From contig CAJJDP010000132.1 in NCBI GenBank assembly GCA_905182995.1, positions 277,893-341,892 on the forward strand: DNA of 64,000 nucleotides, read 5' to 3'. A model generated the notes under the pieces. The model was not told the origin of the DNA. It did not search any database and saw only the letters and a program-made list of their open reading frames with translations. The position numbers were made by a program, and so were the translations under genes. Shown in pieces: positions 22,801 through 34,402 of the stretch; positions within the stretch are counted from its first letter, which is position 1; each line of letters begins with the position of its first letter. This DNA comes from Paramecium octaurelia. Its lineage: Eukaryota; Ciliophora; Oligohymenophorea; Peniculida; Parameciidae.

Positions 22801-25800
22801 AATCCATTTTGAGTAAGGCCTCTATGTATTTCATAATGAATAACAGAACTTCTTATTTCAACTCAATTGATTCCATCTATAAATAAGGTGGCATTTACAA
22901 GATCACTTGATCAATGCCAATGGCTATACAAAATTTATCTAAACTAGCAACTACATCCTATCTAACTAACACTTATTTGTCACTCAGAATTGAGATTAAT
23001 GGGGATATCAATTATTTGCCTGATGACTTAAAATCCTTTCCACAGGCCTCAGCAACTCTACCCACTATCTGCACAATGGGTCTAACCAATTATTTGTTGT
23101 TATCACTCAGTCTTTGTTTGAGCATGTTGATCAAATCATTTAATCCGTTGATCTAAATTCTATTGTTATTGTGAGTCAATAGTTTATCCAATTCCTCGAT
23201 TCCTTCCTTCCTCTTGTTCCATTAGACATCAGCCATTTTCTTTAAAACTGATTGTAACTAATTGGAGATGTCAGCTCTAGGTAAATTATCATTGATGGAT
23301 GAGATGGTGGATTGCATAATCGATTAAGACAAGGGCTGAGATTGTATTACTCCACATTCTTTAGCTGCTTCTCCTGTAAAAGTGATTGTTGGTTCATACG
23401 AAGTTAACACTGATATTTTTTCGAATTCAGAATTAAGAGTCTTCATTATTGGTGGCTATACATCCTACAAAAATTGGAGCAATTCTTAACCGATGTACTT
23501 GTACATGGTCTTGAACAATTCAACACAAGAAGTCTTGATGATGGCATTTGTTGATTGCAATTATTCCTTAGCGAAATCAATTATCTCTTTAGTGGGCACA
23601 TTTCGAATAGTAACGATGTCAATGATTTTTGAAATGTTATTAATCACCTCTCCAATCTTCTGAGGAGGCACAATTGTAAGCTTACCACTGTCCTTGTCTT
23701 CCTTCGGCACAGCTTGAGTCATCAGATACAATACGATGTATTTCGGATTCACACATTCGCAACACCCCTTCAAAATTATGTAGATGTCCTCTCTGAATTT
23801 AGAATCTGTCATCTTTTCAACGAGCAACTTGCACAATGGTTAAAATGATTTTTGAGTAAAAGGTTTCGGATCCAAATTATTAGCATAAATCAGAATGGCA
23901 AACAGCTCTTTATTTATTGAAAGGTTGGCTTCCTTCCAATCCTTCAATTTTATTCTCAAGAAATTCAAAATGTCTTCAAAATGATGCTACATAGTGTCAG
24001 TCTCATTTTCAAGCATCTTTATAGCTTCAGCCTTCAACTTCGCCATTCCGTTGATGTTTTCAAAAAATTGATCATCAACCCCGTAACTTCTTAGTAAGTC
24101 CTCTAATTGATCTACACTTTATTCTGGCTACTCTGTAATTACAATATTGCTCTTTTGGGAAAGTGGAGGTTTCTTAGCAGTACCCTATTGTATTGAATTG
24201 TTTTGGATATTGGATTATTGAACCTATGAAACCTATTATTGTTCTTTAGCCTATGGAGGTTACTTTTTGATTTGTTCCTTCTTTTTCTCCTCTTCAATTT
24301 GACCAGAAATTTCATTGATTTTACTTAATTTTTATTGCCCAATATCTGAGTAAAAGGAATTAATCAATTAGTCTGACAAATATGGTTTGAGAGTGCCTAG
24401 ACTTTGTACTGATGCTTCTCTCACATCTGGAACACTGTCTTCAATTAACTTTTTAGCTAGTGGCAATAGTTGCTTAACACAATCTACAAATTTAGGTTTT
24501 GGTGCTCCTTGAGGGAATCCTTTCAACTGCACCAGCTTAGCAAATAATAACAGACTTTAGGCTCGCATTTGTGGGTTCTTATCAGCAAGTCCTTCCTTGA
24601 AATCTTCGACAACGTCTTCCACTTATAAACAGTAATGGAATAATTCCAAAGCAGCTCTGGCTTCTTAGCAAATATTTTTTTTTTCTCTCAATTTAACCAT
24701 CAAAAGTGGAAATAAGAGTTTGGCTTAAGCAGTGAAGTTTTTTCTTAGACCCTTAACAAATGCTCCACATAATTTAATAGCACATACGTTTATGACTTAA
24801 TTGGAATCTACTAGTAGTTTTTTAATCATTGCAATCATTGGCACGTAATTGCCAGGAGCTATTTTAGGAGTAGCCAACTCTTTTAATAATTAATCTAACA
24901 AAGCTTGTTTTTCATTCCATTTGGTTTGGGCCAAAACCTTGTCACACCACTTTTCATTGTATTTATTGAAAATATCAACTGCATCAACCAAGTCATATGC
25001 ATCTAATCCATTATTGGCTCCACCTCCTTATCCGACAGTTACAGCATCTCCACCTCTTGTAGGAACCATGGGAATAGGTTGCCATTCTTTTTGGAATTTT
25101 TCCAGTTCTTCCAATTACAACTTTTTAAGTCCTTTGATAAAAGGAGCCAAGATTGGTTCACCTAACCATTTGTGAGCTTCCTTGTAAAAGTTCATGCATT
25201 CAGTTTTGATCGATGAAACTGTAGATTAAGCTAATTTCTCAATCTCTGGAAAGAAAGGCTTCAAATAATCCAATCGCTTTGGACCAAAGGTTATCAATAA
25301 TTCAATCAAACTCTGGATTGCTGCGCATTAAACTTTTTGCACTTTGTTTTTCAACATTTCATTAACAACGTCAAACATTTCTTATTTATCTCTTCTTTCA
25401 AAAATATCAAAAAAGATTTCCTAACTTACTTTGACTATTTATTTCTTCCCTGGAGCAATACATTTGTCAATTAACATTCGAATCGTCTCTTTAGCATCAA
25501 ATCTTGCTGCGAATTAACCCTTGTTGGACTTGGAAATAAATATTTATAAGGCTATCAATGCTTTTTCTTAACTTCCAGGATTGTTGTCATTGATTAGCTT
25601 GGGCCACTCCTCATAATATTCATCAAGAGATTCGTCTTTTTGAAAGAGTTCTGCCATTTCTTCGAAAGCACTTTGTCTCAGTTTCCATGCTTTTGACTTC
25701 AAACGCTGAGCAAGTGGAAGGACTGTCTATTGCACATCTTCTCCTCCCCCCTCCATTCCTTCAGGGTATTCACTGATAGCGAACTTCTTGCCTCCTCCAA

Positions 25801-26125
25801 CAGGCTGCTCATCGAGCACACTTGCCCCCGCAGGTTTAATTGGGATTTCATCAGGGTTAACTACAACTTTGGGTTCATCGTTTTCAACGGGAGGATGCAC
25901 AGGTTTTTTGGGTGCCTTTTTGGCTGCTGGCTTTTTGGGGACAAAGCCCTCAGGGGGAAATTCATCGATCATTTATTTATTTGAAGATTTTCCGATTGGC
26001 ACATCATCATTCCCATAGACAGGTTGAGCTACTTTAGTTTCGGTATGTTGTGGATCGCCCTTGAAATCAACAGGTTTGTAAGGCTCAGCCGCTTCTTTCG
26101 TTTCGTTAAATTGTTCTTCTGACAT
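19842..26125 (-). CDS. XMAP215/ch-TOG family microtubule polymerase
   Basis: About 2,050 residues, largest gene in the window. A Pro/Lys-rich N-terminal leader (KKPAAKKAPKKPVHPP) precedes a series of TOG (HEAT-array) domains. Typical helices include SKAWKLRQSAFEEMAELFQ in the first TOG, KWNEKQALLDQLLKEL in the second, and VQWNKRKEGIEELDKLL with VKEVRQAAEQVCERMVEDVG further on. Paired W and KR residues sit in the intra-HEAT loops expected to bind tubulin. A helical C-terminal region of several hundred residues follows, then a Gln-rich tail with two copies of QLSVRPQLQ. The body reads without introns; two near the 3' end (25 nt, and 22 nt with CAG acceptor) link it to the tail. These proteins add tubulin at plus ends and act at spindle poles and basal bodies. 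Confidence 0.88.
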
Positions 26126-26164
26126 TTTTTTTTTGTAATTTAAATTTTAGAAAAAGAAATTATT

Positions 26165-27024
26165 ATGTTAGATAGATGTCTCCGATACTATCATAATTAC
26201 ATACTATCGATGTTCATCTCCCCCACAAGTAAATCAGATTATGTTGATTTTAGTGCCATCCGAACTCTGCTTCATATTTTCCATCATTTTTGCAGTGCTG
26301 CAATTATTATTCGCTCAGAACGCCTTTTTGACATTGAGCTTCTAAACGTGGATGGCAGGAAGAATGCTCAGTTGTATCGGAGCAACACACGTATCTGCCA
26401 AGAGAACCTAAATCATCGCTGATCAATTGGCATATTTGGCATTCCCAATTATTGTGTTTTAACATGGATTCCTTACAGCCCTCCTGCTTAGCGTGAACAA
26501 CTATATGGAAATGTACTCAGAAAAATATAAAGATGTAATATATCCCTATTCAAAGTATCCAGCGCTGCATAGTGGGACACACCGAAATATTCTTGACCTA
26601 CACTGCTTGTTATTTGTTTCCAGAATTTTTTGTAAATCAATTTTCAATTATGAAAGGACCTCATCTTGCTCAACTTCATGGGCTTGGTTGTTTTATCAAT
26701 TATAAGCGGTGTCTTAATTGGTTTCTAATGTAAGATGTGATTCTTGATATCTTGATGTTTTTGCTATTTCATTCATATCAATATTATATTCAATATAATT
26801 ATAGACAACCACAAGCATTGCAAGCAAAATGCCAACCTCCCCCCACACTATCTAAGACTTAACTATTGCCCAAATCCTAGATAAGAAGTAGGAATCGATC
26901 AAATTAATTTCTAACTATTGTAGTTAATATTAATTCAAAAGACTTGGATCTCCAGTTTGAATAAGAAGAACCTCAGAAATTGAATAAAAAGAATATAATA
27001 ATAAACCCACCACAAACATATTGA
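26165..27024 (+). CDS. Multi-pass membrane protein, possibly TLC-like
   Basis: About 265 residues. Hydrophobic helices include FIFSIIFAVLQLLFAQNAFL, QLAYLAFPIIVFQHGFLTAL, EIFLTYTACYLFPEFFV and VILDILMFLLFHSY. The Gln/Pro/Asn-rich tail is hydrophilic. The pattern of five or more spans with HTEIFLTYTACYLFPE and GPHLAQLHGLG loosely recalls TRAM/LAG1/CLN8 proteins, but the diagnostic His pairs are not clear, so the function is unknown. Two introns are inferred: 25 nt (GTAAAT...TTTTAG), and 28 nt with CAG acceptor. The start is 39 bp from the divergent XMAP215 gene, and the stop is 17 bp from the convergent channel gene. Confidence 0.6.
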
Positions 27025-27041
27025 AATATAGAGAGTAAAAT

Positions 27042-29662
27042 TCATTTTTATTTTTACTTTTATTTTTTTTATAACTTCTCTTCTTTTTTTTCTTTTTGCA
27101 TTTCTATCATCTTTTATTCTGCTTCTTGTTTAGTGTTGTGGACCTATTAAGTCATCAGTGAGATGAATATCGGGACCATGATGTAGGATATAACTAATAT
27201 TATCAAGTATTGTAGCTTAATCTTAATGATCTTTAATACATATCTAGTTTCGAAAGAATAACTTATCGATTTCTAATAGTTGTTTTCCAATCCCAAATCC
27301 GATAGGTCATTATGCATCCCATATTTTAAACTGCAACGCAACAAGCCAAGAAAATCATAGAAGAAATTTTCTTAATATATCAACTTCCCTTGAATGGTTA
27401 TGGACCAAGACATTGCACTTATACTGATGATAAATATGAGGACTAACAATAAAAATGAAGATTATTTGTTGAACTAACATATCAACTAAATTGTTTACTC
27501 TTATCATCACCAATCCGTAACACTTCAGGTAAGGACTCCAATTCCCTAAAAACCTGATTATTGATCCCATTAAAAGCAGTACCTACACTCCTGTAAATAT
27601 TTTCAATATAAATGCTGGAACATATAATTTGTCAGTATCCTAATACACATTTGAGTTTAATTAAATATCATCCAACGCATTAGTGTAAAGATCCTAGATT
27701 GATCTCCTTACTAATAAGGCAATATTGGATAGAATGTCTATTTAATTGTTATTATTACAAACAAAGTCAAATATCAAGGGAATTTTAATCACAACATACA
27801 CAGAAGCTATTTTTAAGATAAAATAATCTCCCATAATGAGTTCTTTCTACTGTAACTCTTGCAAATCTACACTTTACAATTCTTTTTTTTTTGATTATAA
27901 CTTTTTTTGTTTGTTTTTCAGTTCACAATATGAGTGATAGAAATAAATAAAAGGGTTCTCAGATGTCTTTTTGTAAATGGCAAAGAAATCTAGAATAAAT
28001 GTGATTAATTCTCTCACCTAAAAATGATAAAGACAAGAGTAGGATAGATAAATAAAATATAATTTCGTCATAAAAATCCTCAGTTTCAGAAGGTTTGTTA
28101 AGATTAAATGATTCTAAGGCAATTGTGTTATAATTTAATAACATCTAGATAGCAATATGTACATACATCATTAAATAGATAAATAGTTGTTATAACTACT
28201 TATATGAGTCTTTTTGAAGGAGAGTTATAATAATTTAAGATGAACTTTGATGATTTGACATTATATTAAACCCATTGCTTCTATTAGAGCATCTGAATGT
28301 TTTCATTGAATTCCTCTTTGGATGCTAAGTTCAATTCCCAAACATACCCTCCAAAATCTTGATTGTAGATGGTAGGATTAAAGCTGTTGAATTCATATTC
28401 TCCAGATAAATTATCTGTCAGAAGAGTAGAAAAGTCTAAACAACTCTAATTGTTATCAACGAACAATTATTTTTAATTGGGATTTAGGATAGAACAATCT
28501 TGCAGTTTTTCCTATATGACATTAATATTTACTTCTTTAACTAGTGTTTATATCAACAATCCAGTTACTAAAGGATATGTAGGATATATGGTATCATCAG
28601 TGTCATCGTTGAGAGTTTAATTTATTATCTAGGAAATGTTCTAGATGGGCGATTACAGGGACTTAGAAACTTAAATCTGTTTTCCGAATGAAGTGATCAC
28701 GGAGGAACTAGTAGTAAATTTAAATGAATCAATTTAAACTACTAAAAATAAACCAAGTACCATGAGAAACAATATTGTTTCAATAAAATATTTAAAATTG
28801 TTCAAGTAGCCAAGATATAAATTCCAATTAACTTTTTTTTAAATAGGTTTGATAGTTTGAAATCTTTTAATGAAAAATCTTGCTCCATCATCAGATAACA
28901 AACTTTCATCCCCACTCTAAATAACTTCCTTGAGTTTAACCTACTTCACTACTTGGATCCCAATAATAGGTTGATAGTTCTTCATTAAATCAAAAAGAGG
29001 AGGATATATTTGATCCAACAACACCATATTATCTTAGAACAGATTGCCCATTAGATCTGTGCAAAATATTTCATTTTCTTCTAACATAAAGCAAGATTTG
29101 ATGATCTATTTCAACTCTTTAAAGGTTTTAATTGTTGCTGGTATTTTAACATCCATAGATGTATCATCAGATTTCAATGTTACATAATAACCATACTCAT
29201 CTTCATTTAATTTGTTATCATCATCAACTATTTTTTATTCATTATTGACATTCTTGCCAAGAGTTAGATTCATGGAAGATTGCCTTTTAGCTATTTCTCT
29301 TTCCTAAAGTGCTTCAAGTTATTCTTTTCTGCTGTTGGCTAGCAAGTATAAATTCAAAGTCTCAATAACAGCTTTTTCAATCCGAAAATCTGCATTTTAG
29401 GCTTGATCTGTTTCTCCATTCTAATTGGAAGCAGTCTTCCTGCCATACTCTTCTAAGATGTGGACAAGAGTTTCATACTCCTTAAATGATAAATGATAAT
29501 TATTTTTACTTTTTCAACTCTTGCCAATTGATCAAAGTATTAATCACTCAAAGTTTCCTCTTCCTTTTGCTCCTTCTCCAATTTTTGATATAGCTGAGTT
29601 AGTTCTAACTTGGAAGTGAGAAATGGCTGCAGCTTCTTTGAAATGTATCTACTTGTACTCAT
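27042..29662 (-). CDS. Polycystin-2-like cation channel
   Basis: About 810 residues. The N-terminal cytosolic part has a coiled coil. A first membrane span (FIETILFLMVLGLFLVV) is followed by a large extracellular domain containing FNPTIYNQDFGGYVWEL and WVQYNVKSSKFILNYYNSP. This matches the order of the polycystin (TOP) domain, where an aromatic-rich strand precedes YN and N. Further spans follow, ending with LKYGMHNDLSDLG in the pore-loop region and YLIILVISYIMVPIFISLMT as the last helix, then a Lys/Gln coiled-coil tail. Introns of 29, 22, 28 and 25 nt are inferred. In ciliates PKD2-type channels sit in the cilium or cell surface and carry calcium. No selectivity-filter motif could be fixed, so a related TRP-like channel is possible. 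Confidence 0.6.
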
Positions 29663-29832
29663 TAATTATAATTAAGCTTAATTGATTGGTGTAAAGTTGA
29701 ACAAAAACTATAAATCGAATATGTTAAATATTGGATTTAATAGCTAAGAACATATACCCACGCGATTAGCAATTGAATAAATAATGTGTATTTATATTTG
29801 ATATATATAATTAATATTCATTTCACAAGTCA

Positions 29833-30930
29833 ATGCTTGTTCAATATCAGCTCAAAACCTCTAATGCGCCGAAAGATGTGAATTTAGGTTCAAATGACCA
29901 TTCCGTCCAATTAAACAGGGTGAACAAGAACAAGTTTACATCATAATTCATAATCCAAAATAATGAGATCGTCACATACTCTTTTGATAATAACACCAAA
30001 TTCGAGAGGAAAATTAGCTTCGAGAAGGACTCTTATGTAATCATTAGTATAATCTATTTGTTAAAGTAGATGACAATCTGGATAAGATGCAAGTGACACT
30101 TGGCTAAAAGCAAGTCACCTTTGCTTTGAATAAACCAGTCAATTGGCCTTACGTGCCTTGCGTTTTAGGAAGTGTCTAAGAACTAGGGAATTGGAATCCT
30201 TTAGATGCTTAGATTATGATTTTAAATGGAAATACTTGGTATCTTACGATCTCTGTGTCTAAGTCATTTGAATACAAATTTGCTATCATTAAAATGTTCA
30301 GCAATGAGATATCTTGGGAACGAACTCCGAATAGAAACTATAACATTTTAACTGCCCCACAGTCAGTGGAATTGAAGGCTGAATGGGAAAGGAACACGAA
30401 CGAGAAGTCGCTTGGGAAAGTTCCTAGATTTGTCCACTTTTCAATCAACTATAAAACCAATTCCTGTAATGACTATTTGGTTGTTGTGGGTAGTACAGAG
30501 TAATTAGGCAAATGGAATCCAAAACGAGGCAGGCTAATGAAAAGATATCTCGATTACAATTGGAAATTGGGCATGATAATTTAAGAGGATCAATTGGAGT
30601 ATAAATTTGTAGTTGTGAGTGGAGACAAATGTATTTGGGAGGATGGGAGCAATAGAGAATTGGAGTTGGAAGAAAGAACGTATTGCGATATAAGTTAAGA
30701 TTTGAGTATATTACGTAGCTGCATTTTGGAATTATCAATAAAATAGCAAAATAAACTGGAGAGAGTACAATACGGAATGTCCTGTTTGTAGTTAACAAAT
30801 GAATGAGGCTTCTGTTGTGATTGGGTAGTTATGCGGACATCTGATATGCACTCAGTGCTGCAGTTCAATGGGTCAGAGGTAATACATTTAGATGAAGTGT
30901 CCATTATGCCGTAAAGCATTTTTGATTTGA
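29833..30930 (+). CDS. CBM20 starch-binding modules fused to a RING finger
   Basis: About 350 residues. A first, degenerate carbohydrate-binding module (VNLGSNDHSVQLNR..., residues about 15-75) is followed by two clear CBM20 modules. The first of these has VLGSVQELGNWNPLDAQIM, WYLTISV, FEYKFAI and WERTPNRNY. The second has VVVGSTEQLGKWNPKRGRLM, YKFVVV and WEDGSNRELEL. The last about 70 residues form a C3HC4-like RING: CPVC, CGHLICTQCC, CPLCRKAF. Two introns are inferred: 23 nt ending GTAG, and 25 nt (GTTAAG...ACGTAG). The second brings the RING into frame. CBM20 binds alpha-glucans and RINGs recruit ubiquitin E2s, so the protein may target ubiquitylation to glycogen/starch-like granules. That function is inference. 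Confidence 0.85.
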
Positions 30931-30981
30931 TTTTATATATATATATATTTATATTTAAAACTAAAATAGCGGAAAGATAAG

Positions 30982-31840
30982 ATGTATTGTTCATCATAAG
31001 ATATGCCTAATTTCTTGCCTCTATTCAAGACTTGCGCGTCATTAAGTTCTTTTGACTGCGATTCAAGTAATTCTACGAGGAGATTTGGAGATGAGTTGCT
31101 ATTGTTGAGTCCGACAAGAAGCCAGCAATTGTCAAATCCAAACAAAAGAATTGTGATAGGAGACGATTCCTGGTTGAGAAGAGGAGTGTCGATTTCGAGT
31201 GAAACCAGTAGTCCTGAAAGATAATTTGAAAGATAAGAATTTTTCAGTTCATTCAGAGTTCCAGTTAATTTTTGCGATGAGCAAGAGGGATCCAATAGAA
31301 TATAGCACTTTGAAAAGGATGCTGTTAATTATATCAACCCAGAAACTTTAGTAAAATTGAGTAATTAATAATTTAGTATAAAAATGCTAATGATATTACA
31401 TTGTTTGATTGTCGTTACAAATTTGAGTTTGAGGGTGGTCACATCCAAGGCGCAACTCATCTTTGCAACCCCTTCGAGATAGAGTCTATATTTTTTAAAT
31501 AAATTCCTACCGTAAAACCAGTAATTGTGCTATACTGTGAATTCTCCGAAAAGAGAAGTGTCTAAATGTAATTGCTCCCTCATTGTCCTTTAGTTATAAA
31601 CAAATACGAAACACCGATCGCAACCTCAACGACTATCCCAACCTACATTATCCTGACCTGTACATTCTGAACAAGGGGTTTTCAAACTACAGTCTAGAAT
31701 ACCCTTCTTAGGTTGAGGGTATGTACATCCGAATGGATTCAAAGGAGTACTCCACTTAATATAAAGAATAAAAATCTTAGACTGACAATCAATGGAATTC
31801 ATTAAAATTGAAAAAAAGACTATAAAAAATAAATATATGA
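30982..31840 (+). CDS. CDC25-like dual-specificity phosphatase
   Basis: About 268 residues. A Ser-rich N-terminal half, probably regulatory, precedes the rhodanese-fold catalytic domain. This starts at YINPETL, with DCRYKFEFEGGHIQGATHL, the catalytic loop CEFSEKR (Cys and Arg of C-x5-R), and then NLNDYPNLHYPDLYILNKG, which is diagnostic of CDC25. CDC25 removes inhibitory phosphates from cyclin-dependent kinases and drives entry into mitosis. Two 26-nt introns are inferred, one immediately before the domain and one just after the catalytic loop. There is no obvious 14-3-3 site. It starts 51 bp after the CBM20-RING gene. Confidence 0.9.
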
Positions 31841-31862
31841 TTTCTGGTTATTAGGTATCGAA

Positions 31863-34163
31863 TCACTCAGAATTCTCAAAATACAATTTGGGATCTGGGA
31901 ATCTCACTTGCAATGATCTCTTAAACAAGAATTCAGATAAAAAGTCAATCACATTTTCTGGATTCTGTTTAACAATCTCCACTAAACCCTCTGTAATAAA
32001 TGGTACTACATTGTCATTCAAATATTATCTATTGTTTTATTTAACAAACATACCTTAATGGCAGAGATCTTGAATCAAGTAATTCCTTCTCATAATTAAC
32101 ACTATGTTCCTACTTAATCCTGTACTCCTCCTCTTGAATCTTCCACAACTCATCTTCCTTCTTATCCCTCAACTCCTTCAATTTTTAGTTTTGCTCCTCC
32201 TACTTCAATAACTACTCTTTCTTCTCATTCAACCTACTCTCCTCCAAATCCTACTCAATATGCTTATAATTCCTGTACTTCCCATTCTAAAATTAATCTC
32301 AGAATCATACCCTTTCAATAAAGCTTCTACATGTATCCTAAATGTTAGACTACTTATTGAACACAGAGATCTCACATATGTCCACCTTCAATTCCTTATA
32401 GAAGTCAATCAAAATGGTGTATCCCTTTTTTGTATTGAGTACTTTATAATTCTTCAATCTTTTTAGGAGTACCTCTTCGTCATATTTATGAGTTTTTGAG
32501 AACTTAATCCTGTCGATTATTTATTCATCGCTACCAGCTAGCACTATAAAGTGTTCAGGCAATATCAATTTATTCAGAGTAGCTTTCTACTCCTCTCCCT
32601 CTCCTTCAGTATTATAAAATAGTTATTTTGCTTATGCATATGTCTTTGGATAATTATCCAAAATAAATCCCCTATTCTAACAATCATTCTACATCAATCG
32701 CCATTTATAAATAGTAATCAATTATTCATCTGTCAATCTTGCCTCTATTTTACTGTCATCAAATGGGATGTAAGGTTATTTCAATTATTTCCTTTTTTCT
32801 CTTTAAATATCATATTAAGCTTTAGCTTCTTCAACAAGCTGATTTCTATTCTCATCCAAATTTGCCTTCAATTATTCGACTTCTTCACTTGTTTAATTCA
32901 AGTATTCTTAAATCAGTTCTTTAATGGTGATGTGAGGAATACTAAAGTAGGTGGATATTTAATTAGCAACAGTACTTTTCCCAATTCCAGGTGGACCTGT
33001 GATGGCAATTCGGATTGGCTTTAAGTTATGATAATCAACAAATTCTTATCTTATCTTTGCGATATTAGCTCTTATACCTTCTTTACACCACCAATTGAAT
33101 GTAAATTTATCAATTGCCTGTTCTTCATCTCCTTGATCTCCTTATTCTTCAAGGAAGGCATCGAATACTTTGGTTGGTTTCATCCTAAGATCAATTTTGA
33201 ATTCAGGGATAGCCACATCAGATTGCTGAATTTTCTGATTTCCCACTCCTTTAGATATTGATTCTATTATGGCTTTATGAGAGGGATTTTGATTGTGATC
33301 AATTGCAAAAATATATTTTTAATTGACTGGTTTCTCAACCAACTTTTACACAAACAAAGCCAAATCTTTAACGTGAATACACGGCACTTTATTTTTATTA
33401 TAAAATGTTATCGTATTCTATAGCCAAGCCCCTTTGAATTTAGTGTAAAAGTGATCTTCTCCCATTCCATACAAAATACCTGCGCAAAGTATAAATGTTC
33501 TTAGATTTGGCCTATTAATACTCAAGCAAAGACTTTCGAGAGAACACAAGCTCTCAAATTCAGGCAAAGCTTTCCTCTTAGGATAATCACTTTCATTAAA
33601 ACGTGTGTATTCCTTCTTAGGAGGTGCATCTTCAGCATCATCTTATGGTTTGCCTTCTTCTTCTCCTGATTCTGGAGGGTAGCCTCCATCTTCATCTTCT
33701 TCTCCAGCCTTCTTTTCTTTGGGATCAGTTGCTGACCAAGCCATTACTGATGAAACGAGAATCAATATTTTTTCTTAGTCATAAGTGCCTAATTTCAAGG
33801 ATTTTATGGCATATTCGCATTCACTATGATCACATGTATTAATGTCATATACTATCACATCACTATCCAAGATGACTTTTTATAAGAATGACATTTTGGA
33901 TGGCTAATTTGGTACTGAATGATAATCTTACATCGATAACTTTTCTAACTGCTGGATGCAATGGGTATTTGCTTTATAAGATAGTGGTGCCTACAATAAG
34001 ATTTGGATCTTCAGGATGCTCAATGTCATTGCGAAGTTATTAAATCTAAATGAGTACACAGTTGTACTAATTGATAACCAAAGTAAGTATTCAATGAACT
34101 TAGGAAGTATCTTTTTGATTTGTAGGGTGCTTTCTTTGGTTTAGGAGCTTCGTCAGTTTCCAT
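31863..34163 (-). CDS. AK7: Adenylate kinase 7 (cilium-associated)
   Basis: About 735 residues in the AK7 arrangement. The N-terminal Rossmann-like half begins NTYFGYQLIQQLRND and includes FIHVKDLALFV-type strands. It is followed by the nucleotide-monophosphate kinase domain with P-loop GPPGIGKSTVA and a lid region; the strand ending FILDNYPKT is the usual FxLDGFPRT motif. A coiled coil follows, then a C-terminal Dpy-30 helix pair (YLNDNVVPFITEGLVEIV, PENVIDFLSEFLF). Introns include 22 and 28 nt near the 5' end and 24 and 25 nt near the 3' end. In animals AK7 is in motile cilia and its loss causes ciliary defects. The kinase is probably catalytic, since the P-loop is intact. Confidence 0.9.
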
Positions 34164-34187
34164 AAATTATATTAATAATTAGTTAAA

Positions 34188-34383
34188 ATGAGTACAATGA
34201 ACATTCTTACATAAAAAAGTGTGCATTTAATATTGACTTGAAGAGTAGTATAATTTCGAGAAGGGGGAAGATGTACAACCTAAGGAGGACAATCCATAAG
34301 CTAAATGCTCATATCTACCCTATGAATTTGAACATTATCAATTTTGTTGTTAGGCTCTTTGGGTGATTAAATAATTTTATTGA
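34188..34383 (+). CDS. Very small Cys-containing protein, unknown
   Basis: Predicted 56 residues after removing a 25-nt intron (GTGTGC...TTGAAG). It starts MSTMNILTQKK and ends CSYLPYEFEHYQFCCQALWV then IKQFY. Three cysteines and the position between two well-spaced genes support it. It may be a small mitochondrial intermembrane-space or respiratory-complex subunit, but no CX9C pair is present, so no function is assigned. Only 24 bp separates it from the divergent AK7 gene. Confidence 0.45.
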
Positions 34384-34402
34384 TTGACAAAATTTATTTA
34401 TA

